Program-made: the position numbers and the translations under genes
Shown here: piece after piece, positions 26,351 to 37,118 of the stretch
Position numbering within the stretch: position 1 is the stretch's first letter
How the letters are laid out: every line of letters starts with the position of its first letter
Source of the DNA: Tsuneonella amylolytica
Lineage (GTDB): Bacteria; Pseudomonadota; Alphaproteobacteria; Sphingomonadales; Sphingomonadaceae
Direction: 5' to 3'
Length of the DNA stretch: 64,000 nt
NCBI RefSeq assembly: GCF_003626915.1
Contig: NZ_CP032570.1
Location: forward strand, 806,001-870,000
Notes under the pieces: generated by a model
What the model was told of the DNA's origin: nothing
The model's input: the letters and a program-made list of their open reading frames with translations, nothing else
The model's database searches: none

Positions 26351-27871
26351 ATGAGCCAAGTGCTGGAGAAACCGCGGCAGGGCTTTGCCGGGCTGTGGAA
26401 CATCAGTTTCGGCTTCTTCGGCATCCAGATCGGCTTCGCGCTGCAGAACGGCAACATGAGCCGCGTCTTCCAGACGCTGGGCGCGAGCATGGACGACCTT
26501 CCCGCGTTGTGGGTCGCGGCACCGCTCACAGGCCTCATCGTCCAGCCTATCATCGGATACCTGTCCGACCGCACGTGGAACCGGCTCGGCCGCCGACGGC
26601 CCTATTTCCTCACCGGAGCGATCCTCGCCGCGCTGGCGCTGTTCCTCATGCCGCTCGCCCCGTCGTTCGGCGCGCCGCTGCTGTTCGCGTCCGCGCTGCT
26701 GTGGCTGCTCGACGCCAGCCTCAACATCTCGATGGAGCCGTTTCGCGCGTTCGTGGGCGACATGCTGCGGACCGACCAGCACGCCGCGGGCTATGCGGTG
26801 CAGACCGCCTTTATCGGTGCGGGCGCGGTGGTCGGCTCGATCTTTCCCTGGTTGCTCGACCAGATGGGGGTCGCCAACGTCGCCCCCGATGGCGCGTTGC
26901 CCGACACCGTCCGTTGGAGCTTCTGGGCGGGCGGCGCGGCGCTGTTTGCGGCAGTGCTGTGGACGGTGCTGACGACCCGCGAATACTCGCCCGAACAGCA
27001 AGCTGCGTTCGCGGGCGCCGACGCGGTCCCCACCCACCAGCCGGTCGAGGCGCTGGCGGAAAAGGGATCGGGCGGACCGTTCGCCTGGGTCGCCGCGGGC
27101 GCCGTCGTCATGATCCTCGTCGACGTGCTGGCGCTGGAGAAGGAGGTCTATCTCCTCGGCGCACTGCTGATCGCCTACGGCGCGCTCAGCAGCATCGCGA
27201 TCCGCCTCGCGCGAAAGGGCCGCGTCAACGGAATGCTGACCCAGATCGTCGGCGATTTTTCCGGAATGCCCGAGGTGATGAAGCGCCTCGCGCTGGTCCA
27301 GTTCTTCAGCTGGAGCGCGCTGTTCATCATGTGGATCAACACGACCCCGGTCGTGACGCAGTACGTCTACGGCAGCACCGATACCGCCAGCGCGGCTTAC
27401 AACGACGGCGCGAACTGGGTGAACGTACTGTTCACGGTCTACAACGGCGTTGCGGCGGTCGCGGCGCTGGCGCTCCTCCCGTGGATGAGCCGTAGGTTCG
27501 GACAGGTGAAGACGCACTCGATCTGCCTGACGCTGGGCGCGGTCGGCTTCGTAATGTTCTTCTTCGTGCGCGACGCGCAGGCGCTGCTGCTGGCAGAGGT
27601 CGGGATCGGCATCGCCTGGGCCAGCATCCTCGCGATGCCGTATGCCATTCTCGCCAGCAACCTGCCGCAGGCCAAGCTCGGCATCTACATGGGCCTGTTC
27701 AACGTCTTCATCGTCGTGCCGCAGCTGCTGGTCGCGACCGTGATGGGCACGATCATGAAGCACGCGTTCCCGGGCGAGCCGGTGTGGACGATGCTGTTCG
27801 CCGCGGCCAGCTGGCTCGTCGCCGCCGCCGCGATGACCCGCGTGGCCTCGGCCATTCCGCAAAAGGCCTGA
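26351..27871 (+). CDS. MFS sugar transporter (MalY/SLC45-like)
   Basis: A 506-residue inner-membrane transporter with about 12 hydrophobic helices. The N-terminal block [14 protein letters not shown], the loop [17 protein letters not shown] and the late [16 protein letters not shown] are typical of the SLC45-like/sugar MFS group that includes MalY of Caulobacter. The ATG at 26351 ([10 protein letters not shown]) is preferred; GAAGGA is 10 bases upstream, and the longer frame to 26258 adds an unlikely hydrophilic extension. It should move maltose or short dextrins from periplasm to cytoplasm, feeding the GH13 enzymes. Confidence 0.9.
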   Translation: MSQVLEKPRQGFAGLWNISFGFFGIQIGFALQNGNMSRVFQTLGASMDDLPALWVAAPLTGLIVQPIIGYLSDRTWNRLGRRRPYFLTGAILAALALFLMPLAPSFGAPLLFASALLWLLDASLNISMEPFRAFVGDMLRTDQHAAGYAVQTAFIGAGAVVGSIFPWLLDQMGVANVAPDGALPDTVRWSFWAGGAALFAAVLWTVLTTREYSPEQQAAFAGADAVPTHQPVEALAEKGSGGPFAWVAAGAVVMILVDVLALEKEVYLLGALLIAYGALSSIAIRLARKGRVNGMLTQIVGDFSGMPEVMKRLALVQFFSWSALFIMWINTTPVVTQYVYGSTDTASAAYNDGANWVNVLFTVYNGVAAVAALALLPWMSRRFGQVKTHSICLTLGAVGFVMFFFVRDAQALLLAEVGIGIAWASILAMPYAILASNLPQAKLGIYMGLFNVFIVVPQLLVATVMGTIMKHAFPGEPVWTMLFAAASWLVAAAAMTRVASAIPQKA

Positions 27872-27875
27872 TCCG

Positions 27876-29270
27876 ATGAAGAACGCCATGCTCGCAGCCG
27901 CAGCCGTCCTCACCCTTGCCGCACCTGCCGCGGCGCAGACGACCTACGATCCGGTGTGGCAACCCGAACCCTATTCGACCGTCCGGCATCCCGAATGGTC
28001 GAAGGACGCGGTCCTCTACCAGATTAACACCCGCCAGTTCACGCCCGAGGGGACGTTCCGCGCGGCCGAGCGCGAATTGCCGCGGTTGAAGGCGCTCGGT
28101 GTGAATGTGCTGTGGCTGATGCCGATCCACCCGATCGGCGCGAAGAACCGCAAGGGCACGCTCGGCAGCCCCTATTCGGTGCGCGACTATTACGACGTGA
28201 ACCCGGAATTCGGGACGAAAGCGGATTTCAGGCACTTCGTCGACGCGGCGCATGCGGCCGGTTTTCATGTCATCCTCGATTGGGTCGCCAACCACACCGC
28301 GTGGGACAACCGGTTGGTGACCGAGCATCCCGACTGGTACGAGAAGGACTGGAAGGGCGACTTCCGCCCCACCCCCTGGTGGGACTGGTCCGACATCGTC
28401 GATCTCGACTGGTTGCAGCCCGGTGTGCGCAAGCACGTGGGCGAGGCGATGGAGATGTGGGTGCGCGACTACGGCGTCGACGGTTTCCGCGCGGACGTGG
28501 CGGGCTACGTACCGCTCGATTTCTGGGAGAAGGAACGCGCCCGGCTCGAGGCGATCCGGCCGGTGTTCATGCTGGCCGAATGGAAATCGTCCGAACTGAC
28601 GCGCAAGGCGTTCGACGCGGTGTACGCCTGGGAATGGCATCACATTGTCAAGGACATCGCGAAGGGCAAGTCCGACCCCAGCGCCCTCTACGGCTACTAC
28701 GCCGAGAACGAGAGTGCCTGGCCGCGGCAGGCGATGCGGCTGACCTACATCGAGAATCACGACAGCAACGCGTGGGAAGGGACGCAATACGAGAACTTCG
28801 GCGATGCGCTGCCGGCGATGACGGCGCTCGCCTTCACCGGCGAAGGCCTGCCGATGGTCCACAACGGGCAGGAAGCCTGCAACGCCAAGCGGCTCGAATT
28901 CTTCGAGAAGGACCCCATCGACTGGTCGCAGGCGAATGGGTGCACGCTCGGTCCGCTGATCCGCGACCTCGTCGCCTTCCGCCGCGCGAATCCCGCGCTC
29001 GCCAACGGTCAATGGGGTGGCCGCATGAGCCAGGTCGTGACCGACCAACCGAAGCAGGTGTTCGCCTGGACGCGTCAGACGGACGGCAACCGCGTCGTGG
29101 GCATATTCAACCTGTCCGCCGCGCCGGTCACGGCTACGCTGTCCGATGCCCACGCGGCCGGGCAGTACCGCGCCTTTCGCACGGGTGAAGCGGTCACCCT
29201 GACGCCGGGGCAGACGCTCACGCTGGCCCCGTGGGAATATCGCCTGATGTCGGCCGCAGCCGTCCGCTAG
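27876..29270 (+). CDS. GH13 alpha-amylase-family enzyme, exported
   Basis: A 464-residue protein with a signal peptide ending APAAAQ. GH13 motifs are visible: DWVANHTAWDN, nucleophile Asp in GFRADVAGYV, acid/base Glu in MLAEWKSS and Asp in YIENHDSNAW. It starts 5 bp after the MFS stop, so the pair is surely co-transcribed; AAGG from the MFS end serves as the ribosome-binding site. It is the third GH13 enzyme of the locus and probably acts in the periplasm on oligosaccharides delivered by the TonB receptor. The exact product specificity is not readable. Confidence 0.9.
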   Translation: MKNAMLAAAAVLTLAAPAAAQTTYDPVWQPEPYSTVRHPEWSKDAVLYQINTRQFTPEGTFRAAERELPRLKALGVNVLWLMPIHPIGAKNRKGTLGSPYSVRDYYDVNPEFGTKADFRHFVDAAHAAGFHVILDWVANHTAWDNRLVTEHPDWYEKDWKGDFRPTPWWDWSDIVDLDWLQPGVRKHVGEAMEMWVRDYGVDGFRADVAGYVPLDFWEKERARLEAIRPVFMLAEWKSSELTRKAFDAVYAWEWHHIVKDIAKGKSDPSALYGYYAENESAWPRQAMRLTYIENHDSNAWEGTQYENFGDALPAMTALAFTGEGLPMVHNGQEACNAKRLEFFEKDPIDWSQANGCTLGPLIRDLVAFRRANPALANGQWGGRMSQVVTDQPKQVFAWTRQTDGNRVVGIFNLSAAPVTATLSDAHAAGQYRAFRTGEAVTLTPGQTLTLAPWEYRLMSAAAVR

Positions 29271-29274
29271 GCGG

Positions 29275-30579
29275 TCACCCGCGCGAGAGCCTGCGTCGGC
29301 GGGGCGGGACGGCCCCTTCCATGGGCACGTCGAAGCGGCGGATGTAATCGGACATCCGCTCGACGACCTCGCCCTCGTCGAGGCCGAACTCGGGCAGGCT
29401 GTAGTGGTGCGGCGTACGCTTGAGCGCGCGGCTGCGCTCGATGTAGCGCTCCATGCCCGGGACGGCGCTGTCCATCTCGAGCCCGAGAAACTTGTAGATG
29501 CGCGCCATCGTGCCGCGCCAGTCGCGGTCCATCGCGTCGTATTGCACGTCGATCATGCGGTGGGCGGGTATGGCGCGCCGGGCCTCCATCATGCGGCGGG
29601 TCATGAGGTCGGTCTTGCGCAACCATTCCGCCCCGACGACGCCCGCACGGGCATGGTCGGAATAGATGATGGTCTGGTTCCAAGCGAGACTGGCCGCGCT
29701 GCCGACGACCTGGCGCGGATCGCGGTGGGTGAAGATCAGCCGCGCATCGGGGAAGACCTTCAGCAGCGCGGGCAGGTCGAGCATGTGCTGCGGGGTCTTT
29801 AGGATCCACGGACGCAGAGAGCTTTCCTGCTGGCTCCAGCCGATCAGCCGCAGCAGGTTCGCCATGTGCCGGTAGGCAGGCGTCGCATCCTCGCCTTCGG
29901 TAAAACGGGCGTAAGTCGGCACGTGCCACTGGGCATCGTGCTTCATGCCCCACATGCTCGCGACCAGCAGGCCGAGTTCTTCCTCCGGCTCGTAAGGGCC
30001 GGTAGGGTGGATCGACAGAGTGCGCGGATTGGCGAGCCGCGCGACCTTCATGATCCGGTTGGCGAGCTTCGGCCGGAAATCCTCGGCCCGGCCTGCCAAA
30101 ACATCTTCGAAGTCGGGCCGCGGCACCGGGCTGATCGTCTCGAAGCTGCGCATGTGGGCGAAGCGGCGATCGGCGGCGAGCAGGCGGTGGAGCCGGGTTG
30201 TGCCGCTGCGCATGGGCCCGACGATCACCACCGGATGCGGGATCGGGCGCGCGAGGATTTCGGGATGCCGATCGAACCACATCTGGGTGTAGAGCCGGTC
30301 GCGCAGAACGTGGTGGAACTGCTTTTCCGCCGCGAGCGCGCCGATGGCGTTGAGCCGCGCCTCTTCCCGAACGCTTTCGAGCAGGACCTCCATCGGTTTC
30401 TCGAACCAGCGGTCGCCGAAGTCGGTGAGCCCCGTCGCCTCGACGGCCTGGCTCAGCAACTCGTCTTTCGTCAGCCTCGCGGGAGCGATCGCGCCGAACC
30501 TGCGCCCCGCCCTTACGCCCGCGTCGAGCACGTCGATTAAGCGGGTGCGGCGTGGCGGCCGGATGTCGGTTTCGTGCAA
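29275..30579 (-). CDS. Sulfotransferase family protein
   Basis: About 434 residues. The PAPS-binding P-loop reads VIVGPMRSGTTRLHRLL, the 3'-phosphate loop is near RLIFTHRDPRQVVGSAASL, and a conserved LKTPQHMLDLP precedes it. These match the bacterial sulfotransferase-3-like group, which is common in sphingomonads and has unknown acceptors. The C-terminal 60 residues are basic. The start is uncertain: TTG at 30579 has GGGGG 5 bases before it, while ATG at 30660 would add 27 low-similarity residues and run close to the serS promoter. It ends tail to tail with the GH13 gene and is probably not part of sugar use. Confidence 0.8.
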   Translation of the reverse strand: MHETDIRPPRRTRLIDVLDAGVRAGRRFGAIAPARLTKDELLSQAVEATGLTDFGDRWFEKPMEVLLESVREEARLNAIGALAAEKQFHHVLRDRLYTQMWFDRHPEILARPIPHPVVIVGPMRSGTTRLHRLLAADRRFAHMRSFETISPVPRPDFEDVLAGRAEDFRPKLANRIMKVARLANPRTLSIHPTGPYEPEEELGLLVASMWGMKHDAQWHVPTYARFTEGEDATPAYRHMANLLRLIGWSQQESSLRPWILKTPQHMLDLPALLKVFPDARLIFTHRDPRQVVGSAASLAWNQTIIYSDHARAGVVGAEWLRKTDLMTRRMMEARRAIPAHRMIDVQYDAMDRDWRGTMARIYKFLGLEMDSAVPGMERYIERSRALKRTPHHYSLPEFGLDEGEVVERMSDYIRRFDVPMEGAVPPRRRRLSRG

Positions 30580-30696
30580 AGGGAACCCCCATCGTGAACA
30601 GGCAGCGTCCCACCGCGCCGGTTGCCTATCTACCGTTGCCCGCGCCGCCGGTTCCCGCATTGCCCTGCCCGAAGCGGTGCGGCATAGGCCGCGGCC

Positions 30697-31971
30697 ATGC
30701 ACGACATACGCCTCATCCGCGACGATCCCGCCGCCTTCGACGCCGCCCTCGCCCGCCGGGGTTTCGCCGCGTCGTCGGCGGAGGTGTTGGTCCTCGACGA
30801 GACCCGGCGCGCGGCCGCGACCAAGGCGCAGGACCTCCTTGCCCGTCGGAACGAGGCATCGAAGGCGATCGGCGCCGCTATAGGTCGCGGCGACACCGAC
30901 GGGGCGGCTGCGCTCAAGGCGGAAGTTGCGGGAATCAAGGAAGAACTTCCCGCGCTGGAGGCTGCCGAGCGCGAGGCCGCGCAGGCCCAGGACGACCTTC
31001 TCGCGCGGCTTCCGAACCTGCCCGCCGACGACGTTCCCGACGGCGAGGACGAGGCGGGCAATGTCGAGATCGCGCGCTGGGGGACCCCCCGCGACTACGC
31101 TTTCGAACCGAAGGAACACGCCGATTTCGGGCCCGCCCTGGGCCTCGACTTCGAGGCCGGCGCCGCGATCGCGGGAGCGCGTTTCACGTTCCTGCGCGGG
31201 CAGATGGCAAGGCTGCAGCGGGCGATCGCGCAGTTCATGCTCGACGTCCAGACCGGCGAGCACGGCTACATGGAATGCGCCACGCCGCTGCTGGTGCGCG
31301 AGGAGGCGATGTTCGGGACCGGGCAGCTTCCCAAGTTCGCCGAGGACAGCTTCCAGACCACCGACGGACGCTGGCTGATCCCTACCAGCGAGGTCAGCCT
31401 GACGAATTTCTGCAGGGAAACGATCGCCGAATTTGGCACTCCCTTGCGTCTGACGGCGCTCACCCCGTGCTTCCGTTCCGAAGCCGGATCGGCGGGGCGC
31501 GACACGCGCGGGTACATCCGCCAGCACCAGTTCGAAAAGGTGGAGCTCGTGAGCATCTGCCGCCCCGACCATGCCGCCGCCGAACACGACCACATGCTCC
31601 GCAGCGCGCAGGTCGTCCTCGAACGGCTCGGCCTGCCCTACCGCACGATGCTGCTGTGCGCGGGCGACATGGGCTTCGGCGCGAAGAAGACCTACGACCT
31701 CGAGGTCTGGCTGCCCGGCCAGCAGGCTTACCGCGAGATCAGCTCGGTGAGCTGGTGCGGCGACTTCCAGGCGCGGCGGATGAACGCCCGCTACCGTGCG
31801 GAGAACGGCAAGCCCGCCTTCGTCCACACCCTCAACGGCAGCGGCCTGGCGGTCGGGCGCACGCTGGTGGCGGTGCTGGAGAACTACCAGCAGGAAGACG
31901 GCAGCGTGATCGTGCCCGAGGCGCTGAAGCCGTGGGCCGGCGGGCTCGAGATACTGGAGCCGGCAAACTGA
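30697..31971 (+). CDS. serS: Seryl-tRNA synthetase
   Basis: A 424-residue class II synthetase. The N-terminal helical hairpin (about 30-105) binds the tRNA. Motif 2 reads [22 protein letters not shown] cut around Arg residues that bind ATP, and motif 3 is [28 protein letters not shown] is the serine-site block. Its TGA overlaps the ATG of surE by one base. serS-surE-LysM/M23 is a common order in alphaproteobacteria. Confidence 0.97.
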   Translation: MHDIRLIRDDPAAFDAALARRGFAASSAEVLVLDETRRAAATKAQDLLARRNEASKAIGAAIGRGDTDGAAALKAEVAGIKEELPALEAAEREAAQAQDDLLARLPNLPADDVPDGEDEAGNVEIARWGTPRDYAFEPKEHADFGPALGLDFEAGAAIAGARFTFLRGQMARLQRAIAQFMLDVQTGEHGYMECATPLLVREEAMFGTGQLPKFAEDSFQTTDGRWLIPTSEVSLTNFCRETIAEFGTPLRLTALTPCFRSEAGSAGRDTRGYIRQHQFEKVELVSICRPDHAAAEHDHMLRSAQVVLERLGLPYRTMLLCAGDMGFGAKKTYDLEVWLPGQQAYREISSVSWCGDFQARRMNARYRAENGKPAFVHTLNGSGLAVGRTLVAVLENYQQEDGSVIVPEALKPWAGGLEILEPAN

Positions 31972-32732
31972 TGCGCATCCTCCTCACCAATGACGACGGC
32001 ATTCACGCTCCCGGCCTCGAAGTGCTGGAAGCGATCGCCCGCGAGTTCACCGACGACATCTGGATTTGCGCGCCGAGCGAGGAACAGTCGGGCGCGGGAC
32101 ACTCGCTTACGCTCACCCGTCCGGTACGATTGCGCAGGCACGACGAGCGGCGCTTCTCGGTCACCGGCACCCCGACGGACGCGGTGACGCTGGGCCTGCG
32201 CAAGGTGATGGACGGCCCGCCCGACGTGATCCTGTCGGGGGTCAACCGCGGCGCCAACCTCGCCGACGACGTGACCTATTCAGGCACCGTGTCCGCCGCG
32301 ATCGAGGGCGCGCTGGCCGGCATTCGCGCGATTGCGCTGAGCCAGGTTTACGCCAGCGAAGGTATGGGCGACTCGGTCCCGTTCGATGCCGCCAGGGCCT
32401 GGGGCGCGAAGGTGCTCGCCCCGCTCCTCGATGTGCCGCTGCCGAAACGCACGCTCGTCAACGTGAACTTCCCCGCCCTTCCCGCCGACCGGATCAGGGG
32501 TATTCGCGCAGTGCGGCAGGGGTTCCACGACTATTCGCGCGGCACCGTGGTCGAGGGCCGCGACCCGCGCGGCTATCCCTACTACTGGTTCGGCCTGGAG
32601 GCGATCGAGCACACGCTCGATCACGGCACCGATCTGGAAGCGATCGCCGACGGGTACATCGCGGTCACCCCGCTGCAGCTCGACCTCACCCACCACAGCT
32701 CGCTCGGCGCGCTGGCCGATCGTTACGGTTGA
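31971..32732 (+). CDS. surE: 5'/3'-nucleotidase SurE
   Basis: A 253-residue metal-dependent nucleotidase and survival protein. ILLTNDDG at residues 3-10 gives the two Asp metal ligands, and SGVNRGANLADDVTYSGTV holds the conserved Asn and the substrate loop. Length is usual. The start overlaps the serS stop by one base. The downstream M23 protein, 61 bp on, completes a surE-nlpD-like arrangement. Confidence 0.95.
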   Translation: MRILLTNDDGIHAPGLEVLEAIAREFTDDIWICAPSEEQSGAGHSLTLTRPVRLRRHDERRFSVTGTPTDAVTLGLRKVMDGPPDVILSGVNRGANLADDVTYSGTVSAAIEGALAGIRAIALSQVYASEGMGDSVPFDAARAWGAKVLAPLLDVPLPKRTLVNVNFPALPADRIRGIRAVRQGFHDYSRGTVVEGRDPRGYPYYWFGLEAIEHTLDHGTDLEAIADGYIAVTPLQLDLTHHSSLGALADRYG

Positions 32733-32793
32733 GCCTTTCGGATAAAGGGGACGGGGATTCCCATTCGCGCGTGACGCGTTATGGTCGCACCCC

Positions 32794-33591
32794 ATGAAGA
32801 GGATCGCCACCCTGCTCGCTGCGGCGCTGGCCGCTTCCCCCGCCCTCGCGGCGAACCCCAGGACCGAGACCGAGCACGTCGTCACCGATGGCGAGACGCT
32901 GTCCGGCATCGCCGCGCGCGCCGGAGTACCGCTGTCGGTCATCGCCGAGGCCAACCTGCTGCGCGAACCATATGCGGTGCGAAAGGGGCAGAAACTCGCC
33001 ATTCCCCGCCAGCGCGTGCACACGGTCCGGAAGGGCGAGACCGGGCTCGGCATTGCCGCCAGATATGGCGTGCCCTTCGACCGGATCGCCGTCGCGAATG
33101 GTCTAAGCGAAAGCGGGACCGTGCTGCTGGGGCAGAAACTGATCATCCCGGCGGTCGTCGCCGCGCCCGATGCGGCGTCGCTCGCCGTCGCGGCAGCGAG
33201 CGCGGCTACGTCCGATCCGTATTTCCGCCGACCGCACGACGGGAAGGTTCAGCTCGGCTATTCCCGCCGCGCCGACGGGAAGGGGCATGACGGGATCGAC
33301 TATGCCGCCAACCCGCTCGACATGGTCCGCGCTTCCGCGAGCGGGACGGTGAGCGGCATCTCGCAGCGCGATCCACGGTTCGGCAAAATGGTCACCATCG
33401 ATCACGGCGGCGGCTGGAAGAGCGCCTACGGCCACCTCGCCGACATTACCGTGGAGATGGGCGACGTCGTCAAGACCGGCGAGCGCGTGGGCCTCGCCGG
33501 AAGCAGCGGGCAGGCCGACGGAAACGAGGTCCACTTCGCCATCCGCCGCAACGGCAGGCCGGTCGACCCGGCCCCTTTGCTCGCCCGGTGA
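32794..33591 (+). CDS. LysM and M23 (LytM) domain protein, NlpD-like
   Basis: A 265-residue exported protein. The signal peptide ends ALAAN. Two LysM repeats follow (HVVTDGETLSGIAARAG and HTVRKGETGLGIAARYG), which bind glycan, then a C-terminal M23 domain (about 148-262). HDGIDYA keeps the first His and Asp metal ligands, but the usual HLHF is GNEVHFAIR, so one catalytic His is missing. E. coli NlpD is likewise degenerate and activates amidases rather than cutting. An activator role is therefore more likely than endopeptidase activity. Position after surE supports an NlpD equivalent. Confidence 0.85.
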   Translation: MKRIATLLAAALAASPALAANPRTETEHVVTDGETLSGIAARAGVPLSVIAEANLLREPYAVRKGQKLAIPRQRVHTVRKGETGLGIAARYGVPFDRIAVANGLSESGTVLLGQKLIIPAVVAAPDAASLAVAAASAATSDPYFRRPHDGKVQLGYSRRADGKGHDGIDYAANPLDMVRASASGTVSGISQRDPRFGKMVTIDHGGGWKSAYGHLADITVEMGDVVKTGERVGLAGSSGQADGNEVHFAIRRNGRPVDPAPLLAR

Positions 33592-33598
33592 GCCGAGG

Positions 33599-34648
33599 TT
33601 GAGCAAGAAGCCCGCTCCTAGACGGCCGTACCGCGGGCCGCGCTTCCAGCCGCTGCGGCGCTCGGTGGGCGTGCCGGTGTGGGCCGACCTCGGCATCCGG
33701 CTGGCTCTGGCGCTGGGCCTCGTGATGATGGTGGTGATGATCCACTGGCTGGATCGCGATGGGCTGGTCGACAACCTCGACGGGCACATCACCTTCCTCG
33801 ACGTCGTCTATTTCACGATGATCTCGATCACCACCACGGGCTTCGGCGACATCGCGCCGGTATCCGACCGGGCGCGGCTGATCGAAGCAGTGATCGTCAC
33901 CCCGATCCGCTTCGCCGTGCTGTTCATCTTCGTGGGCGCGGCCTACGACTTCGTCATCCGCAGGAGCTGGGAGAAATACCGCATGCGGCGCATTCAGGAA
34001 CGGCTGACCGGCCACATCGTCGTGCTCGGCTTCGGCATCTCGGGTTCGGAAGCGGTCCACGAACTGATCGAGCGCGGGACCGACCCCGCGCAGATCGTCG
34101 TCATGGACCCGAGCGAGGAACGCCTGGCCGAGGCCGAGGCCCTGGGCTGCAACGTGATCGAGGCCGACGCCACCCGCGACGAGAGTCTGGAGGCCGTGCG
34201 CATCTCGCGCGCCTCGACCGTGCTCGTGTCGGCGGGGCGCGACGACAGCTCGATCCTCATCGTGCTGACCGTACGCCACCTCGCCCCCGAAGTCCCGATC
34301 AGCGTGGTCGTGCGTGCAGCCGACAACGAACTGCTCGCCCGCCAGGCGGGGGCCGACAACGTCATCAACCCGGTGCGCTTCACCGGACTGCTGCTGGCTG
34401 GCAGCGCGCAAGGTTCGCACATCGCCGACTATATGGCCGATCTCGCCTCCTTTGGCGGCAAGGTGCAGCTCGTGGAACGCAAGGTCGCGCCGGACGAAGT
34501 CGGCAAGACGATCGAGGAGCTGTCGAGCGGCGGCAAGGGCCTGCGCGTCTATCGCGGCGATACGATGCGCGGATACTGGGAATGCGGCCCGCTGGAGATG
34601 GGCGATACGATCGTCGAAATCCGTCCGACCGCAGTGACCGAAGCCTAG
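33599..34648 (+). CDS. Two-TM potassium channel with RCK (TrkA-N) domain
   Basis: A 349-residue channel subunit. One helix spans about 30-49, the pore helix and selectivity filter TTGFGD sit at 79-84, a second helix covers about 93-117, and an RCK domain starts HIVVLGFGISGSEAV (139-153), binding nucleotide or ions. The C-terminal TrkA-C-like part ends at 349. The protein would form tetramers gated by the RCK ring. The TTG start at 33599 is 7 bp after the M23 stop, with GGTGAG as a modest ribosome-binding site. The channel overlaps the convergent DUF1761 gene by 4 bp. Confidence 0.9.
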   Translation: MSKKPAPRRPYRGPRFQPLRRSVGVPVWADLGIRLALALGLVMMVVMIHWLDRDGLVDNLDGHITFLDVVYFTMISITTTGFGDIAPVSDRARLIEAVIVTPIRFAVLFIFVGAAYDFVIRRSWEKYRMRRIQERLTGHIVVLGFGISGSEAVHELIERGTDPAQIVVMDPSEERLAEAEALGCNVIEADATRDESLEAVRISRASTVLVSAGRDDSSILIVLTVRHLAPEVPISVVVRAADNELLARQAGADNVINPVRFTGLLLAGSAQGSHIADYMADLASFGGKVQLVERKVAPDEVGKTIEELSSGGKGLRVYRGDTMRGYWECGPLEMGDTIVEIRPTAVTEA

Positions 34649-35055
34649 CCCAGGAGGAAGAACACCAGCCCCATCGCAAGATAGGCGGCCAGCCAGTACC
34701 CCGCGTCGATCAGCGCGACCCGGGTGGGGACGCGAAGCTGGGCGAAGCTGATCCACAGCGCCGGGATGACGAAGGCGAGCGCGAGGCCGCCGCTCATCAT
34801 GAAATAGAGCCACGGCTTTGCCGCCAGCGTGTCGGCCCCGACGCGGGCGAACATATGGCCCAGCATCGCCGCGGTCAGCAGCAGGAGCACCGCCGACACC
34901 GCCACGATGCTGGCCGGGCGGCCCCGCCCGATCAGCCGGCCGGCCGCGACCTTGCGCGTCTTGGCCCGGCCGAACACCGGGCCGAACCAGGCACAGGCGA
35001 GCCCGCCTGCGACGAGCGCGGCGACGATCACGGCGATCCAGTTGACGGGTCCCAA
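34645..35055 (-). CDS. DUF1761-like small membrane protein
   Basis: A 136-residue protein with four hydrophobic segments (about 6-24, 47-66, 83-103, 115-135). The N-terminal block VNWIAVIVAALVAGGLACAWFG with a following GRAK matches the DUF1761 pattern. No function is known for the family. It converges on the potassium channel gene, overlapping by 4 bp, and is divergent from rimO. Confidence 0.7.
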   Translation of the reverse strand: MGPVNWIAVIVAALVAGGLACAWFGPVFGRAKTRKVAAGRLIGRGRPASIVAVSAVLLLLTAAMLGHMFARVGADTLAAKPWLYFMMSGGLALAFVIPALWISFAQLRVPTRVALIDAGYWLAAYLAMGLVFFLLG

Positions 35056-35134
35056 GCCCGGCGACCTTCCTTAAGATGTGTTATGGTTCGCCGGTGTAGC
35101 GCAAACGCGCGCACGGGTGTAGGGGGCCGCGCAA

Positions 35135-36568
35135 ATGCCCGGCTCCACCCCTCTTTCGACGATCCCCGACCAGAAGCGCATCGGCATGGTCAGCCTCGGC
35201 TGTCCCAAGGCGCTCGTCGATTCCGAACGCATCCTCACCCGGCTGCGCGCGGATGGCTATGCGATGAGCCCGGACTATGCCGGCGCGGACGTGGTGCTGG
35301 TCAACACCTGCGGCTTCCTCGACAGCGCGAAGGAGGAAAGCCTCGAGGCGATCGGCGAGGCCATCGCCGAGAACGGCCGCGTGATCGTGACCGGCTGCAT
35401 GGGCGAGGAGGCCGAGGTCATCCGCGCGCGTTTCCCCGAGGTACTCGCCGTGACCGGCGCGCAGCAGTACGAGGCTGTGGTTGAAGCCGTGCACGGGGCC
35501 GCGCCGCCGAGCCAGGGGCCGTTTATCGACCTCGTTCCGCAGCCCTCCGCGCTCAAGCAGCGAAGCGGTAGCGCCGACGAATACGTCAAGCTGACGCCGC
35601 GGCACTACAGCTATCTCAAGATTTCCGAAGGCTGCAATCACTCCTGCGCGTTCTGCATCATCCCCCAGCTGCGCGGAAAGCTCGTCAGCCGGCGGATCGA
35701 CGCGGTGCTGCGCGAGGCGGAAAAACTGGTGGCGGCCGGCACGAAAGAATTGCTGGTCATCAGCCAGGACACCTCGGCCTACGGCGTGGACACCCGGCAC
35801 GACGAACGGATGTGGAAGGGACACCCCGTCCGCGCGCACATGACCGATCTCGCGCGCGAACTCGGCCAGTTGCGCACGCCGGAGGGTGCGGCGCCGTGGG
35901 TGCGGCTGCACTACGTCTATCCCTACCCCCATGTCGATGCGGTCATTCCGCTGATGGCCGAGGGGTTGTTGACGCCGTACCTCGACATCCCCTTCCAGCA
36001 CGCCAGCCCCAAGGTGCTGCGCGCGATGAAGCGCCCGGCGAACGAGGCCAAAGTGCTGGAACGGGTGAAGGCGTGGCGGCAGATCGCCCCCGACCTCACC
36101 ATCCGGTCGAGCTTCGTCGTCGGCTTCCCCGGCGAGACCGAGGACGACTTCCGCTACCTGCTCGACTGGCTGGAGGAAGCCCAGCTCGACCGGGTGGGCG
36201 GTTTCCGCTTCGAGCCGGTCGCCGGCGCGCAGGCCAACGACTTGCCCGATCCCGTACCCGAGGCGGTGAAGGAAGAACGCTACGCCCGGCTGATGGAAGT
36301 CACCGAGCGGATCAGCGCAGCCAAGCTCGCCGCCAAGGTGGGCCGGGTGCTGCCGGTGATCGTCGATGAAGTAGGCGAACCCGACGAGGACGGCGACGTG
36401 GGGGCCACCGCGCGCAGCCAGGCCGACGCGCCCGAGATCGACGGCAACGTATACCTGCGCGATGTGCCCGCCGGCATCGTGCCGGGCACGATCGTCGACG
36501 TCCGCATCGAGGATGCCGACGCGCACGACCTCTACGGGGTTATCGCCCAGGAACGCGCAACGTCCTGA
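35135..36568 (+). CDS. rimO: Ribosomal protein uS12 methylthiotransferase RimO
   Basis: A 477-residue radical-SAM enzyme that methylthiolates an Asp of ribosomal protein S12. The N-terminal MTTase domain has Cys23, Cys59 and Cys88 for one 4Fe-4S cluster. The radical-SAM triad is Cys167, Cys171 and Cys174 in [18 protein letters not shown] domain closes the protein (about 405-470). [13 protein letters not shown] is typical of RimO rather than MiaB. It overlaps the convergent alkB by 29 bp. Confidence 0.95.
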   Translation: MPGSTPLSTIPDQKRIGMVSLGCPKALVDSERILTRLRADGYAMSPDYAGADVVLVNTCGFLDSAKEESLEAIGEAIAENGRVIVTGCMGEEAEVIRARFPEVLAVTGAQQYEAVVEAVHGAAPPSQGPFIDLVPQPSALKQRSGSADEYVKLTPRHYSYLKISEGCNHSCAFCIIPQLRGKLVSRRIDAVLREAEKLVAAGTKELLVISQDTSAYGVDTRHDERMWKGHPVRAHMTDLARELGQLRTPEGAAPWVRLHYVYPYPHVDAVIPLMAEGLLTPYLDIPFQHASPKVLRAMKRPANEAKVLERVKAWRQIAPDLTIRSSFVVGFPGETEDDFRYLLDWLEEAQLDRVGGFRFEPVAGAQANDLPDPVPEAVKEERYARLMEVTERISAAKLAAKVGRVLPVIVDEVGEPDEDGDVGATARSQADAPEIDGNVYLRDVPAGIVPGTIVDVRIEDADAHDLYGVIAQERATS

Positions 36569-37118
36569 AGGTGATGCTGCGCCGGAGCGCGTCCATCGGC
36601 GCGATCGAGTGCTCCCATTCGTGCCGCACCTCGCCGTCGAGCAGGTAGACAGAGCGCGGCGGCAGTTCGACGCTGCGCCGGTCGAATCCTCCGTCCGCCC
36701 GTCGCCGGCGCAGGCGCAGCACCGCCGGCGCGCCGAGCGACAGGCCCATGACCTGCCCGTACTGCGGCCGGTCGCGGTGCCAGCCGATCCCTGCGCCCGG
36801 ATCGTAGCGGATCAGCAGCGCCTGCACGAACGGCTCCGTCTCCACGCCGAGTGCCGCGGCGAGATCGGCGCGCAACGCGGTCAGCCAGTCCGGCAAAGGC
36901 GGCGCAGGGATCGTGCGCCCCCGCTGGTAGTCGTAGGCCGAGCCGTAATGCGCGGTCAGCCGCTTCCCTTCCCACTGCCCGAACTTGAACGGTTCGAGCG
37001 GCGCGGCGTCGATCCGGGCGGCGCACGCGCGCTCCCCTTCCGGACCGATCGCGTGCGGCACAAACGACAGGCCCGGCACCGCCGGATCTGGGTCGAACAG
37101 GGACGGCTGCACGGACAT
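36540..37118 (-). CDS. alkB: AlkB-type alpha-ketoglutarate-dependent dioxygenase
   Basis: A 192-residue Fe(II)/2-oxoglutarate enzyme that oxidatively removes alkyl groups from nucleic acids. His114 and Asp116 in [10 protein letters not shown] and a His in [10 protein letters not shown] form the iron site; [10 protein letters not shown] carries the 2-oxoglutarate-binding Arg residues. The length and the N-terminal nucleotide-recognition lid fit the AlkB/ALKBH2-like group. No ada or other adaptive-response gene is adjacent, so the symbol denotes family rather than proven repair role. Confidence 0.88.
   Translation of the reverse strand: MSVQPSLFDPDPAVPGLSFVPHAIGPEGERACAARIDAAPLEPFKFGQWEGKRLTAHYGSAYDYQRGRTIPAPPLPDWLTALRADLAAALGVETEPFVQALLIRYDPGAGIGWHRDRPQYGQVMGLSLGAPAVLRLRRRRADGGFDRRSVELPPRSVYLLDGEVRHEWEHSIAPMDALRRSITFRTLRVPGR

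Noticed and set aside
29267-30613. 448-codon minus-strand frame over the sulfotransferase
   Set aside because: The overlapping frame holds the PAPS-binding motifs, so this one is a shadow.
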